Origin: Membranihabitans marinus
GTDB lineage: Bacteria > Bacteroidota > Bacteroidia > Chitinophagales > Saprospiraceae
Length of the DNA: 64,000 nucleotides
NCBI RefSeq assembly: GCF_019802045.1
Contig: NZ_JAHVHU010000016.1
Location: forward strand, 62,001-126,000
Direction of reading: 5' to 3'
Below, piece after piece: positions 1-10,500 of this stretch. The first letter of the stretch is position 1. Every line of letters begins with the position of its first letter. The translations under genes were made by a program, and so were the position numbers. The notes below the pieces were generated by a model, which saw nothing but the letters and a program-made list of their open reading frames with translations, was not told the DNA's origin and searched no databases.

Positions 1-529
1 GTACATCAATCTTAGAATGCCCCAAGCGGGCTGAGATGGTTCGGGTTAATTCCAGATGGGGCCCGAATACGGTAGATTGAAGAACCCGGCCTGTGATGCT
101 CATGGTATCTTGCCCATCCAAAAGATCGGGCTGTGTCAAGGACAAGAGTTCTGCAGGTGTATTGCTGATTTCGCCATGCAACCCTCGGGATCCATGCTCA
201 TCTTCTTCAGGTCCGCCCACATGGTCCAGACCGCAGGTGGTCATCAGTCCTCCACCAAAGCTGCGAAGCCATTCGATCCCCCGGTTTGCGTTGGAACGGG
301 GCGAGACTGTTCCCTGATGACTAAGCCAAACCAGCGAAGAGGCATTCATGAAAGTGTCTGTAATATCCATAGCACGATCCAATACAACCTTAAAACGCAA
401 ACCCGAACCGGTGTTAAACCAAGCTACACGGGTGCCTCGTCCAGGGCCGTTATCGAGTACCGAAGTTTCAATCCCGCCGACTTGGGCCGGGCTGGAGACT
501 TTGTGTTGCCAATTGTGGTGGTTGTTCAT
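1..529 (-). CDS. DUF4432 family protein (aldose 1-epimerase-like), partial
   Basis: The minus strand is open from an ATG at 529 to the window edge, giving about 176 residues of a longer protein whose C-terminus lies outside. The N-terminal part contains VGGIETSVLDNGPGRGTR, a DRAMDI stretch, a GGLMTTCGLDHVGGPEEDEHG segment in the middle and a GLHGEISNTPAE motif. These are the hallmarks of DUF4432, a galactose-mutarotase-like beta-sandwich family that probably binds sugars. An in-frame ATG at 550 would add seven residues. I prefer 529 because MNNHHNWQ resembles the usual family start, but no clear ribosome site decides it. It lies 124 bases downstream of the DUF1080 gene on the same strand, so it may be the third gene of that transcript. 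A carbohydrate-handling role is inferred from family and neighbours. Confidence 0.75.
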   Translation of the reverse strand, partial: MNNHHNWQHKVSSPAQVGGIETSVLDNGPGRGTRVAWFNTGSGLRFKVVLDRAMDITDTFMNASSLVWLSHQGTVSPRSNANRGIEWLRSFGGGLMTTCGLDHVGGPEEDEHGSRGLHGEISNTPAELLSLTQPDLLDGQDTMSITGRVLQSTVFGPHLELTRTISARLGHSKIDV

Positions 530-653
530 GGTGGTTTTATTCAAATACATGCATAGCCAACAAATGCTAGATCATTAGCGTGCGACCTCGCTGAGTTCGG
601 TAGACCTGTCCTGAGTCTAATCTTTCTTCTAACATAATTTTGTCCTGAGATCA

Positions 654-1433
654 TTAGTTACTCAGATCTTTATACTGGATATTCCGGAAATGGACTTCCA
701 TTGCCGGACCGGTATGGATCTGGAGACCGAGATGCCCTTTCATTTTTCGGAGTTCGGTGTCATTATCGGTCACTTCGCTCATCAGAACACCATTGACAAA
801 ATGTTTCAAATGGTTGCCCTGGATAATGAGGTGAAGGGTATTCCAGTCCGCTTTGTTAATCTTTGATTTGAGTTCGTCAGAATCACCCAAAGAGCCTGTG
901 ATATTTGGTTCATTTCCGTTGGTGAGTTCTGCAATTTCCCCCCTCTTGGCCAAGAATCCACGACCGCGTTCTTCGTAGTTTTGACCGGTATAGGTATTGG
1001 CGCCATCGATATCGGCCTGGTAGCCTTTCAGTGCCAACGGCGGATCCTGGAGCTCTGTGCTTCGGTATTGGACGCCGGAATTGCCATTTTCTGATATCTT
1101 AAAATCTAGTTTGAGTTCAAAATTGGATGGTTGCTTTTCACGCCAGATAAGGAAGGTATTGGCATCGAGCGGGTTTTCGGTGGTGACCATACCTACGATG
1201 TTCCCATTTTCTACTTTCCAGTGTCCGTCTGCGCCTTCCCAGCCATCGAGGGTCTGGCCGTCAAAAATGGAAACAAACCCATCTTCACTTGCTGTAGCAT
1301 CATGGGTGGTCTCCGCATTGGAAGATTTTGATTTCGTTGCGTTATTGCATGCTGTGAGGATGAGCATGGCACAGAGGGCTACTGCCGGCAACCAGGCGGA
1401 TCGTGTTGATGTTCTAAGATTTTTATAAAGCAT
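654..1433 (-). CDS. DUF1080 (3-keto-disaccharide hydrolase-type) lipoprotein
   Basis: A 259-residue protein with a lipoprotein signal (hydrophobic stretch ending in LTAC), so it probably sits in the outer membrane or periplasm. The rest is one DUF1080 beta-sandwich: FVSIFDGQTLDGWEG, NGNSGVQYRS, YQADI and a C-terminal GHLGLQIHTG. Members of this family have been shown to cleave 3-keto-glycosides, and many are uncharacterised. I chose the ATG at 1433 rather than the longer frame from 1475, because the longer N-terminus is a lysine/methionine-rich tail in front of a normal signal peptide. The start overlaps the 3' end of the upstream cytochrome c-dehydrogenase gene by 11 bases. That implies translational coupling and a shared job: oxidise the sugar, then cleave it. 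Confidence 0.85.
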   Translation of the reverse strand: MLYKNLRTSTRSAWLPAVALCAMLILTACNNATKSKSSNAETTHDATASEDGFVSIFDGQTLDGWEGADGHWKVENGNIVGMVTTENPLDANTFLIWREKQPSNFELKLDFKISENGNSGVQYRSTELQDPPLALKGYQADIDGANTYTGQNYEERGRGFLAKRGEIAELTNGNEPNITGSLGDSDELKSKINKADWNTLHLIIQGNHLKHFVNGVLMSEVTDNDTELRKMKGHLGLQIHTGPAMEVHFRNIQYKDLSN

Positions 1434-4113
1434 TGTTTTCATTTTCATTATAAACGGCATTGTTTTCATTGCCACCTGCGAGCAGGTAAGCGATCAGGTC
1501 TTTTAATTCTTCTTCGTTCAGAGAATTAACCATTCCTGGCGGCATCATGGATATGGTCGATAAGGAGACCCTGCGGACATCGGATTTGGGAACCTCACGA
1601 ACTTCATCGGGAGAAAATGGATTTTGAACCACGTAGTAGTATTCATCATCCTCTTTCTGAAGCCGCCCGACGACCGAATTTCCATTCTTCAGATCAAATA
1701 CCTTGGCCGCGTATTGATCGGAAATGGCGTTGTTGGGTTCGATAATAGCCTCGAGCATATCTTTTTTCGTAAACCGCGTACCCAGTTGGGTCAGATCAGG
1801 GCCAATATTACTGCCAGTTCGACCCATCATATGGCAGGAGGAACACATGGTGGCATCGAACATGTTTTTCCCATTCTCAAAATCACGTATCGTCGAATCG
1901 TTGGTGACCACTTCCAGGGCTTCGGTGAGTTCCCACCGGCGGCCCGGTCCTTTGGGCTTTGGCCGGTCCGACAAGACGGCTAGTCCGGAGGAGGTGATGA
2001 GTGAATCACCTGAAATTTCGTTGTAGTGCTCCCGCTGGGCGGACGGTACCTTTTCTAATGCAGTTTTTCGAGCATGATTGATAAAACCCACATAGCTGTT
2101 TCCACCTTTGTAACTAAAGGCTTCGTGAAACCAGCTAAAATAGCGTTCCCATAGGTCAGAAGTCCAGCCGCTTTCTTTTTCGCTGAGGACGATGGCCAGA
2201 AAAGTTTGTTGAGCGGGTGGCATTTCTTCCAGCATTTTCCCAATGGTTAGTCCATACTGGGGATTTCGCAACACGAGATCACTGGCGGCATTGTAATCCG
2301 GATTGTCATCATTTGTAGCATTTTCGAGGAGGGTCAGGGTCTTGTCGATCATATCGGGCGCATCAAAAGCCATCAAAAGTTTACTGAGCTGGCGATTGAG
2401 CTCATCGGAGGAAGCCGGATAATGTGGGTTCAGATAATTGGCCCAGGTTGTCTTCATTGACGATGAAGCCGGTCCCATCCTATATATGATCAATTCAACA
2501 GCCCGCGTAAAATCTACTTTAAGTGCTTCATCCAAAGCATCATAATCTACGTCGAGTAACGCATTAAATAAAGGTGTGCTTTGGGATTGATCTCCTTGTC
2601 TGGCCAGTGCAATGGCTCCTTGAATTAATGTTTCTGGGTCTTTTTCGCTCCACACGCGGTTCGTCCACAAGTCGGTGGGCTGGTGTTCGATAGCCACCCG
2701 CGCGGCGTACCGAATAAATCGATCGGGGTGATTAAGCTGAGGCCATGCAAAATCAACAGCTTCCTGACCGAGCTCCCGGTGGTAACGCTCGAGCTGACGC
2801 CGGAGCTTGTTTTCTTCTGTCAATTCGATCTCGCCGATGGGCTGATCATCGAAGGATTCGTAGTCTTTGTGGTACACCCGGTATAAGTCGGATTCTATTC
2901 GTCGGCCACCGGTCATGAAATAGTAAGCACCATCCGGACCGATCACGCCGTCCGTGAGGGGAAGGGGTAGTCCGGATAAAAATTCGTCAACTTCTGCTTT
3001 GTATGTAGCGCCATCCGGTGTCAGCTGGATCCCATATACAATGCCAAAACTCCAATCGGAAGCAAACATCATTTTTTTGTATTTGTCAGGAAAGCGGGCG
3101 TGCGTTCCGAAAATCAGATTGGTCGGTGAACCCTGCCCCAGATTGACCACGGGTGGTAAGTTGTCTGGCCAGGCGGGTGACCATTTGGCATTACCGGTTC
3201 TCCATCCATACTCTGCGCCACTGGTGGCATGACAGATTCGGGTGGGGCGGTACCAAGGCATGCCCAGATCCCATTCCATATCGGAGTCGTAAGCGAACAG
3301 ATCGCCGGCTTCATTGAAGGCAATATCAAATGTGTTTCGAAAACCGGACGCCTGAAGGGTCCATTCTGTCCCATCCGGATTGAACTCCGCGATCCAGGAT
3401 CCGGGCGCCATTCGTTCGTTGGCATGACCTCTAGGGTCCAATATCTGTGGAAGTATATTGTCTTCGTCCCAGGCTTTGGGTACGCGGTAATGATCCATTT
3501 CGATGATGTCGGTGTGGTTGCCAGCCACCATAAACAGAGACTTCCCATCGGGCGCCAAGACGATGGAGTGGGGCCCGTGCTCCCCCCATCCGACCATGGG
3601 TTTGAGATACTGGATGGAGTCCAGCTGATCATCGCCGTTGGTGTCCCTCAGGCGATACAGTCCACTGGGGACGTTAAAGTCTTCTTCGTCCATTTTTTCC
3701 GGATCGTCGGGTGTGTAGTTATTGACCATGACATACAAACTGTTAAAAGCCCACAAGAGTCCTTGTGCATGGCCCATGTTGATGTCTAGTTTTTCGACCT
3801 GCGGGGGGATGCTGTCTGCGCTGCCTATGGGTGGAATCTCCAGGCGATACAGCCACCCGTATTGATCTGAGGTAATGAGCCGATTCTTGTCATCAAAAGC
3901 CATAGCTACCCAGGATCCTTCTACGGTGTCGATGGGGGAATACAAATGATCAGCTACAAAGCCTTCGGTGAGTTGGAGTTTGGCAATTTTGGGATTGGAA
4001 GATACTTCAACAGGATCCTCGGTTTCTTCAGGGCTGCATCCTATGAATAGAAAAAAGAATGCAGTGATCAGAAAGGGATATTGGAAAAACTTTCTGAAGT
4101 AGGTTGGACTCAT
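1423..4113 (-). CDS. Sugar dehydrogenase-like beta-propeller fused to HEAT-like region and cytochrome c
   Basis: An 896-residue lipoprotein (signal ending LFIGC at about residue 26). Residues 40 to 430 form a beta-propeller of the sorbosone/glucose dehydrogenase type, with GWLYRLE, GEHGPHSIVLAPDG and the DGVIGPDGAYYFMTGG blade. An alpha-helical HEAT-like stretch follows, to about 700. The C-terminal domain carries one haem motif, C757-S-S-C760-H761, followed by GPDLTQLG, EAIIEPN and MMPPGMVNSLNEEELKDLIAYL. This matches the PVC-type haem-binding domain (TIGR02603-like). The protein should oxidise a sugar or polyol outside the cytoplasm and pass electrons to the haem; the substrate is unknown. 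It is the first gene of a tight minus-strand block with a DUF1080 gene. Two similar fusions occur at 27.9 and 58.0 kb. Confidence 0.85.
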   Translation of the reverse strand: MSPTYFRKFFQYPFLITAFFFLFIGCSPEETEDPVEVSSNPKIAKLQLTEGFVADHLYSPIDTVEGSWVAMAFDDKNRLITSDQYGWLYRLEIPPIGSADSIPPQVEKLDINMGHAQGLLWAFNSLYVMVNNYTPDDPEKMDEEDFNVPSGLYRLRDTNGDDQLDSIQYLKPMVGWGEHGPHSIVLAPDGKSLFMVAGNHTDIIEMDHYRVPKAWDEDNILPQILDPRGHANERMAPGSWIAEFNPDGTEWTLQASGFRNTFDIAFNEAGDLFAYDSDMEWDLGMPWYRPTRICHATSGAEYGWRTGNAKWSPAWPDNLPPVVNLGQGSPTNLIFGTHARFPDKYKKMMFASDWSFGIVYGIQLTPDGATYKAEVDEFLSGLPLPLTDGVIGPDGAYYFMTGGRRIESDLYRVYHKDYESFDDQPIGEIELTEENKLRRQLERYHRELGQEAVDFAWPQLNHPDRFIRYAARVAIEHQPTDLWTNRVWSEKDPETLIQGAIALARQGDQSQSTPLFNALLDVDYDALDEALKVDFTRAVELIIYRMGPASSSMKTTWANYLNPHYPASSDELNRQLSKLLMAFDAPDMIDKTLTLLENATNDDNPDYNAASDLVLRNPQYGLTIGKMLEEMPPAQQTFLAIVLSEKESGWTSDLWERYFSWFHEAFSYKGGNSYVGFINHARKTALEKVPSAQREHYNEISGDSLITSSGLAVLSDRPKPKGPGRRWELTEALEVVTNDSTIRDFENGKNMFDATMCSSCHMMGRTGSNIGPDLTQLGTRFTKKDMLEAIIEPNNAISDQYAAKVFDLKNGNSVVGRLQKEDDEYYYVVQNPFSPDEVREVPKSDVRRVSLSTISMMPPGMVNSLNEEELKDLIAYLLAGGNENNAVYNENENNAL

Positions 4114-4436
4114 TATGATAAGGTTTAAAATGATGATGTTACGATTGACTGTGAATCTACGGAATTCTTAACTAATATTTTTTACAGCATACGGGAGGTA
4201 CTCCAGAGTGCAGGTCAATGGACACAGGTAAAAATATTGGATAGTTATGAAATGACTTCCCTAGGGTTTCCTAGATGACTCCAAATTTAAGAAATAAAGA
4301 TTCAGGCGGGACTGTCGTTGGACAGATCAGAGGATTGACAACAACACCTAAATGTACGCGAAGATCACGCTGTGTGTATTTGAATTGGCTCTGAGAACCT
4401 CAGACGACTTTTGGTATGCGGAAAAGGATCGATGAG
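4114..4436. other. Intergenic stretch, no gene seen
   Basis: About 320 bases between the start of the cytochrome c-dehydrogenase gene and the end of the small zinc-ribbon gene, both on the minus strand. It should hold the promoter of the dehydrogenase operon. I found no convincing open frame, RNA gene or strong terminator, only a weak five-base hairpin (CTGAG/CTCAG) near 4392-4405. Confidence 0.4.
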
Positions 4437-4754
4437 TTATGATTTTTCGGAAGCGGCTTCGTTTTGATCATCCACTTCGCCGGGCTCGTTCAGATAATCT
4501 TTTTCACACGTCGGGCAGTAATTTCTTTTCTGATCGTTTTTAAGTTGGATTCCTGTAATATTATCTTGCACGTATTCTTCTATAAAGGCTTTGTTTTTAT
4601 CGTCCGGGCCGTGAATGTCTGCTTTGGTCCGGTCTTCCACAAATGTCATGTATTCATTGTAGTAAGCCATATTGTTCCAGCAATCCGGGCAGACGCCATG
4701 AGCAACTAATTCTTCTTTGGTGAAGATGTCTCGGTTGTTCTTGTTCTTTGCCAT
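4437..4754 (-). CDS. Small zinc-ribbon-like protein of unknown function
   Basis: A 105-residue soluble, charged protein beginning MAKNKNNRDIF. It has two CPxC pairs, CPDC at about residues 22-25 and CPTC at about 79-82, which could bind one zinc ion. There is no signal peptide, so it is probably cytoplasmic. The C-terminus is acidic and low in complexity. I do not recognise a named family. The regular codon use, ATG start and cysteine spacing make it a believable gene. It stands alone between divergent or unrelated neighbours. Confidence 0.6.
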   Translation of the reverse strand: MAKNKNNRDIFTKEELVAHGVCPDCWNNMAYYNEYMTFVEDRTKADIHGPDDKNKAFIEEYVQDNITGIQLKNDQKRNYCPTCEKDYLNEPGEVDDQNEAASEKS

Positions 4755-5064
4755 TGGTGTTGATTTTTTTAAAGTGCCTGAGTTGTCAATATAGTGATAA
4801 ACAATGAAATATACGGTTTATGTGCAAAAAATGCCGGTGATTAAATATACTTTAACGCCACTACTCCGTTGCATTTATAGCTTTATTGGTGTGATAAAAG
4901 CGTGACGGAAGGAAAGACGCATACACATAAAATATTTAAATGGCAAATTTATCGCATATGTTAAAGTAAAAAACTCTTACAATAACGAGCAATTTGAGGT
5001 AGTTAAAGTATGGAATTTTTTAAATTGTTGAACCTTTACTTTTACCATAAGAGATACTTGGCCT

Positions 5065-5292
5065 ATGAAACTAGACTTTACACTAAAACTTATCCCATTT
5101 ATTTACCACGAGACCACAGCCCAGGAAAATGCTGAGATTGTTCATCAGATTCTGAGCGACGGAGCTTCCGAAGATGCTTTTCAAGAAGTTCTCGAAACGA
5201 AGGAAATGCTGGACACCGTGATTATAAAACCGAGCAAAAAATCGATTGACCGTATTTTGGAATACAGCCGGGGAACGTCCGACTTAATCTAA
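5065..5292 (+). CDS. Small hypothetical protein upstream of recA
   Basis: A 75-residue protein with no signal peptide, mostly helical and acidic, ending in KSIDRILEYSRGTSDLI. I recognise no named domain; the size and the RILEYSRG tail recall short conserved proteins of Bacteroidota, which is only an impression. It ends 111 bases before recA on the same strand. An inverted repeat and a promoter candidate lie between them, so it is probably a separate transcription unit. Confidence 0.5.
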   Translation: MKLDFTLKLIPFIYHETTAQENAEIVHQILSDGASEDAFQEVLETKEMLDTVIIKPSKKSIDRILEYSRGTSDLI

Positions 5293-5307
5293 ATTTGCTG
5301 TTTATTT

Positions 5308-5359
5308 TTGATACTTGAGAACTTTTATTTTTTGGTATCAAGGATTTTCCTTAGGTTTG
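5308..5359 (+). promoter_or_regulatory. Candidate recA promoter with overlapping inverted repeat
   Basis: TTTG at 5331-5334 and TAGGTTTG at 5352-5359 match the Bacteroidota -33 (TTTG) and -7 (TAnnTTTG) elements with a 17-base spacer, 44 bases before the recA ATG. An inverted repeat, TTGATAC (5308-5314) and GTATCAA (5335-5341), flanks and touches the -33 element. It could be an operator or the terminator of the small upstream gene. Confidence 0.5.
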
Positions 5360-5403
5360 TCTTTCGGATTAATGTAAGTTTCTAAAAGAGAAAAGAGCGC
5401 TGA

Positions 5404-6438
5404 ATGGCAGATACGAAAGAGGCTAAACTCAAAGCCCTCAAAATGACGATGGATCGTCTGGAAAAAACCTACGGGAAGGGGGCGATCATGAGAATGGGTG
5501 ATTCACCGGTGGTTGATGTAGATACTATACCAACCGGGTCACTGAGTTTAGATATAGCATTGGGTGTCAATGGATACCCGCGTGGAAGAGTTGTTGAAAT
5601 TTATGGTCCCGAATCTTCCGGGAAGACGACCTTGGCCATTCATGCGATTGCGGAGTGCCAACGGCAAGGCGGAATTGCTGCATTTATAGATGCTGAGCAT
5701 GCCTTTGATCGGAATTATGCACAAGCACTTGGCGTGGACACGGAGAATCTGTTAATCTCCCAGCCCGACAATGGTGAACAAGCGCTGGAGATTACTGAAA
5801 ACCTGATTCGGTCAGGCGCTATTGATATCATCGTGATTGATTCCGTAGCAGCATTGACACCACGATCTGAGATTGAAGGTGAAATGGGCGATTCAAAGAT
5901 GGGTTTGCAGGCCCGATTGATGTCGCAGGCGTTAAGAAAATTGACGGGAACCATTGGGCGAACCGGTTGTTGCTGTATGTTCATCAACCAGCTTAGAGAA
6001 AAAATTGGGGTTTTATTTGGAAATCCTGAAACAACCACGGGTGGTAATGCGTTAAAGTTTTATTGCTCTATGCGTTTGGACATTCGTCGTCGGGGCGCAC
6101 CGATAAAAGACAAAGAAGGGAATGTCGTGGGCAATACAGTGAAAGTAAAGGTCGTTAAGAATAAACTGGCACCTCCTTTCAGAGTGGCTGAATTTGATAT
6201 ATTGTATGGTCAGGGAATTTCCAAAGAAGGCGAGATTATTGATCTTGGATCGGATTTGGGAATACTGAATAAGGCCGGTTCCTGGTACAGCTATGGCGAT
6301 ACCAAAATAGCGCAGGGACGAGAAGCTGCCAAGCAGTTTATGATCGACAATCCGGAAGTAGCAGAGGAAGTCGAACAAAAAATAAAAGGTGAAATAAAAG
6401 GGGTTGTAGAAGAAGAAATCAACGACGAAGATAAATAA
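5404..6438 (+). CDS. recA: Recombinase RecA
   Basis: A 344-residue RecA, the ATP-dependent strand-exchange protein of homologous recombination and SOS signalling. Seen in the sequence: [22 protein letters not shown] at the N-terminus, Walker A GPESSGKT at residues 68-75, Walker [11 protein letters not shown], the loop [19 protein letters not shown] followed by TGGNALKFY, and an acidic C-terminal tail. The run of three cysteines just before FINQLRE is typical of Bacteroidota RecA proteins and is not a defect. Length is normal. A promoter candidate lies 44 bases upstream and a strong hairpin terminator follows, so it is probably transcribed alone. Confidence 0.98.
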   Translation: MADTKEAKLKALKMTMDRLEKTYGKGAIMRMGDSPVVDVDTIPTGSLSLDIALGVNGYPRGRVVEIYGPESSGKTTLAIHAIAECQRQGGIAAFIDAEHAFDRNYAQALGVDTENLLISQPDNGEQALEITENLIRSGAIDIIVIDSVAALTPRSEIEGEMGDSKMGLQARLMSQALRKLTGTIGRTGCCCMFINQLREKIGVLFGNPETTTGGNALKFYCSMRLDIRRRGAPIKDKEGNVVGNTVKVKVVKNKLAPPFRVAEFDILYGQGISKEGEIIDLGSDLGILNKAGSWYSYGDTKIAQGREAAKQFMIDNPEVAEEVEQKIKGEIKGVVEEEINDEDK

Positions 6439-6481
6439 AGCCTATAATCCTATCTTTTTGTTTCTTTTGGGGTTTAGCTTT

Positions 6482-6516
6482 GGGGGTTGGATGCTTATCC
6501 AACCTCCATTTTTTTT
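6482..6516 (+). terminator. Intrinsic terminator of recA
   Basis: The stem GGTTGGAT (6485-6492) pairs with ATCCAACC (6497-6504) around a GCTT loop. It extends outwards with further G-C pairs and is followed by eight T residues (6509-6516). It lies about 45 bases after the recA stop codon. Confidence 0.9.
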
Positions 6517-6686
6517 GCCCCATACCTTCATCCTTAATGATTTCATAATACTATTGACCCGGGTATAGCCTTAACCAACAGCTCGGTACGGATTGGGTCC
6601 CGGGCAACTTTCCATGTAGGGAAAGGGTTTTCGAAGAAATATTTTTTCTTTTAATATCTTACACGTATATTTCGGGAAAAGAAAAA

Positions 6687-7415
6687 ATGCAAACCACTTA
6701 TTTACTTTCTCTTCTGTTTTTATTAACTCAGTTTTCTGTTTTTGGGCAAAAACCCGAGGATACGGAAGTGTGGGAACCAGAACCAGAGGTGGTGTCACCG
6801 GGCTATTCCTACGCAAGCGCGCCTTCGGATGCCATCATGCTCTTTTCAGAAAATAGCCTGGATCAGTGGGTCGGTAAAAATGGGAATGCTGTGCCATGGG
6901 AAATCAATGGCGATTATTTTACCGTGAAACCGGGTACCGGTATGATTCAAACCAAAAAGTCTTTTAACGATTTTCAACTTCACATTGAATGGAAATCACC
7001 CTCGATCATACAAGGCGAAGGACAAGGCAGAGGGAACAGCGGCGTTTTTCTTCAGGGCAGGTACGAGCTTCAAGTGTTGGACTCCTACGATAATAGAACA
7101 TATTCCAATGGTCAGGCCGCCAGTATTTACAAACAGTATAGTCCCTTAGTCAATGCGATGCAACGAACCGGTGAATGGAACAGTTATGATGTGATCTATA
7201 CCGCACCCCGATTTTCTTCCGATGGTCAATTGGAATCTCCAGCTTATGTGACTGTTTTGCACAATGGTGTATTGGTGCAGAATCACGTAGCGCTCAAAGG
7301 GCCGACCGTGTTTGTGGGGCAACCCAAATACGAAGCCCACGATGCTGGACCTATTATGTTACAAGATCACGGAAACCCCGTTAGTTTCCGGAACATCTGG
7401 ATCAGGGAATTATAA
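6687..7415 (+). CDS. Secreted DUF1080 (3-keto-disaccharide hydrolase-type) protein
   Basis: A 242-residue protein with a classical signal peptide ending at about VFGQ, residue 21, and no lipobox cysteine. The mature part is a DUF1080 beta-sandwich: IMLFSENSLDQWVGKNG, TKKSFNDFQLHIEWKSP, GNSGVFLQGRYELQVLDSY, the WNSYDVIYTAP strand and the C-terminal ISFRNIWIREL-like strand. It differs from the gene at 0.65 kb in lacking a lipid anchor, so it may act free in the periplasm. Known members hydrolyse 3-keto-glucosides. It is followed after 124 bases by the ThuA/dehydrogenase fusion on the same strand, a pairing that supports action on oxidised sugars (inference). Confidence 0.85.
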   Translation: MQTTYLLSLLFLLTQFSVFGQKPEDTEVWEPEPEVVSPGYSYASAPSDAIMLFSENSLDQWVGKNGNAVPWEINGDYFTVKPGTGMIQTKKSFNDFQLHIEWKSPSIIQGEGQGRGNSGVFLQGRYELQVLDSYDNRTYSNGQAASIYKQYSPLVNAMQRTGEWNSYDVIYTAPRFSSDGQLESPAYVTVLHNGVLVQNHVALKGPTVFVGQPKYEAHDAGPIMLQDHGNPVSFRNIWIREL

Positions 7416-7539
7416 TTTTCAAATTGGGCAGCAGTATGATTGTCAATGACCGATCAAGATCATAAATACTATTCCACTTTCAGTAAACCAGTATATGCCT
7501 TCTTAGTCAGGTGCCATCAGCACACTAAATTTACACGAA

Positions 7540-10500
7540 ATGCATACTAAATTTTTTGCCTACGGATGTGTATTATTCATCCTCAGTATTTTAGCCGGTT
7601 GTGGTCCGAAAACCAAGCCAGGCACTCCGAAAATTCTCGTCTTTTCAAAAACCGCGGGATTCCGTCACGGGAATATTGAAGACGCTACGAAGGCTATTGT
7701 TGAGTTGGGTGAGCGGAAAGGATTTGAAGTGGAGGCTTCCGAAGACGCATCGCTTTTTACCGATGAAAATCTAAAGCAATATGCGGCCATTCTATTTATG
7801 AGTACCACGGGAGATATTTTGAATACGAACCAGGAAATTGCCATGGAGCGATATATTCAAGCCGGGGGAGGTTTTGTAGGCATTCATGCAGCAGCGGATA
7901 CGGAATACGATTGGAAATGGTATGGCAGATTGGTAGGCGCTTATTTTAAGAGTCATCCCCGCCAGCAAGAAGCAGATTTGGTGATTCATCCTGATGCCAG
8001 GTTTCCGTTACTGGATTCGTTCCCGAATCCCTGGAACCGGAAAGATGAGTGGTATAATTTCAGAGCAGTTCCTGATCATGTGAATGTCCTGGTGAGTATT
8101 GATGAGTCGAGCTATGAAGGCGGGGAGAACGGGGATGACCACCCGATGGTGTGGTACCACGAATACGATGGGGGGCGTGCTTTTTACATGGAACCCGGTC
8201 ACACATCCGAATCGTTCGAAGAACCGTTGTATCTGGATCTATTGTATGCGGGGATTGAGTATGCTATGGGGGACAATCATGTATTGGATTATTCGAAAGC
8301 CACCTCGTTGTTCCAGCCTGATGAAAATCGATTTAGCAAAATACAATTGGCTTCAGCGCTCGATGAACCCACAGAAATGACTATATTGCCCGATCACTCC
8401 GTGCTGATTGCAGAACGAAAAGGTGGATTGATGTACTATGATCCACAAACTGATGAGACTACCCAGGTGGGAAAGTTTGATGTATACCATCATACAGATG
8501 TTGAAGGGGTGAATGTAGAAATGGGATTTATGGGGATCAAAGCCGATCCGGATTATGAAAATAATCACTGGGTGTATGTGTTCTATTCTCCCATGGATGC
8601 ATCCGTCGATCGTTTGTCCCGATTTAAATTTGAAGATGGGAATTGGGATATGAGTTCGGAACAGATCATTCTGGATGTGGAAACAGACCGGGACATTTGT
8701 TGCCACACCGCCGGTTCCATTGCGTTTGACCGCGATGGAAATCTCTTTTTATCGACGGGGGACAATACCACACCATTCGATGAAAAAGATCCGGAGACCG
8801 GGAAAAAATTTCCCATCAACCTGCATGGGTATGCCCCCTTGGATGACCGACCGGGATTTTATAATTACGATGGTCGACGTGCTCCGGGCAATACCAATGA
8901 TTTGCGGGGAAAAATTCTTCGTATAAAGGTGCAGGAAGATGGGAGTTACACCATACCGGAAGGAAATTTGTTCGATCCGGAGAATGATTTGGCGCGCCCG
9001 GAAATCTATGTAATGGGGAACCGGAATCCATATCGTATATCGGTAGATCAGAAAACGGGCTATCTGTACTGGGGAGAAGTCGGGCCTGATGCTCGCAACG
9101 ACAGTCTGGATACACGTGGTCCACGAGGATATGACGAGGTGAATCAAGCCCGAGAAGCGGGTAATTTCGGATGGCCTTACTTTGTTGGAGATAATTATGC
9201 ATACTGGGAATACGATTATGACACGGGTGAATCGCTCTTCCAGTATGATCCTGAGAAACCCGTCAATACTTCCAGACACAACACCGGGATGAAAGAGTTG
9301 CCTCCTGCGCAGCCCGCTTTTATCTATTACCCCTATGGTGTTTCCAAAGATTTTCCAATATTGAAGTCGGGAGGTCGCAATGCTATGGCTGGTCCGGTGT
9401 ATTACCGAGACCTCTTTCCCAAAGAAAATCAGCTTTCCGAGTATTTTGACGGAAAGCTTTTTATCTATGATTGGATTCGGAACTGGGTGATGCTGGTGAC
9501 GATGGATGATGAGGGCGATTTGCTTCGCATCGATCCATTCATGGCCGGAACCCGGTTTTACAATTTGATCGATATGGAACTTGGTCCGGATGGGACCCTT
9601 TATTTTCTGGAATATGGAACCGGTTGGTTTACCATGAACGAAAATTCGGGATTGTACCGATTGGCGTACAACCCCGGAAACCGTCCACCGGCTGCGGAAT
9701 TAAAAGCGGAGTCTTTGGCAGGTCCTGTGCCCTTCGAATTGCGTCTGGATGCCGGCGGATCGAGCGACCCGGATGAAGACGCACTGAGTTATTCCTGGTA
9801 TCTGAATGATGAATTGCTCACTACGACCGAAGAAGCTGAGTTCACACACACCATCGAAAAACCCGGAGCTTACGCGGTACACGTGGTGGTAGATGATGGG
9901 AATGATGGTGTGGCTCGAAGTGGACTGGTCACTGTAGTAGCTGGTAACAGTCGGCCTGTGGTAGATATTGAAATTGATGGTAATCATCAGTTTTATTTTG
10001 ATGACGAACCCATACGGTATACGGTTCATGTTGACGATGCAGAAGATGGTAGTCTGGAGAAAGGAGAATTGGAATCAAGCCGGTTAACATTCAAAACTGA
10101 TTATCTGGAAAGCTTTGATGAAGCAGCGACCACCCTGGGGCATCAAGAAACCATTGATCCTGCACTGGAGGTCGAGTCCATTATTGCAAGTAATGATTGT
10201 GCATCATGTCATAAAAAGGAGGGCAAATCGGTGGGTCCCTCCTATGTGGATGTGTCGATGAAATACAAAGACGATCCGAATGCTGAGGCCTATTTGATCG
10301 GAAAGATAAAGGAAGGTGGAAGCGGTGTCTGGGGTGAAGTGGCCATGTCTGCACACCCGGATATAAATGATGACGATGTGAAAAAAATTGTATCCTGGAT
10401 CCGAAGCCTGTCGGAGGACCAGCAGGAAAAAGTATCGCACGACAGAAGTGGAAAATTAATCCCTCGGAAAGAATTTAAGCTGACGGAGGATGGCGTGCTA

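Noticed and set aside
56-578. Plus-strand frames at the window start
   Set aside because: They are antisense shadows of the DUF4432 gene, which has clear family motifs on the minus strand.
5930-6010. Three consecutive cysteines in RecA as a possible defect
   Set aside because: This is normal in Bacteroidota RecA, and all catalytic motifs are intact.
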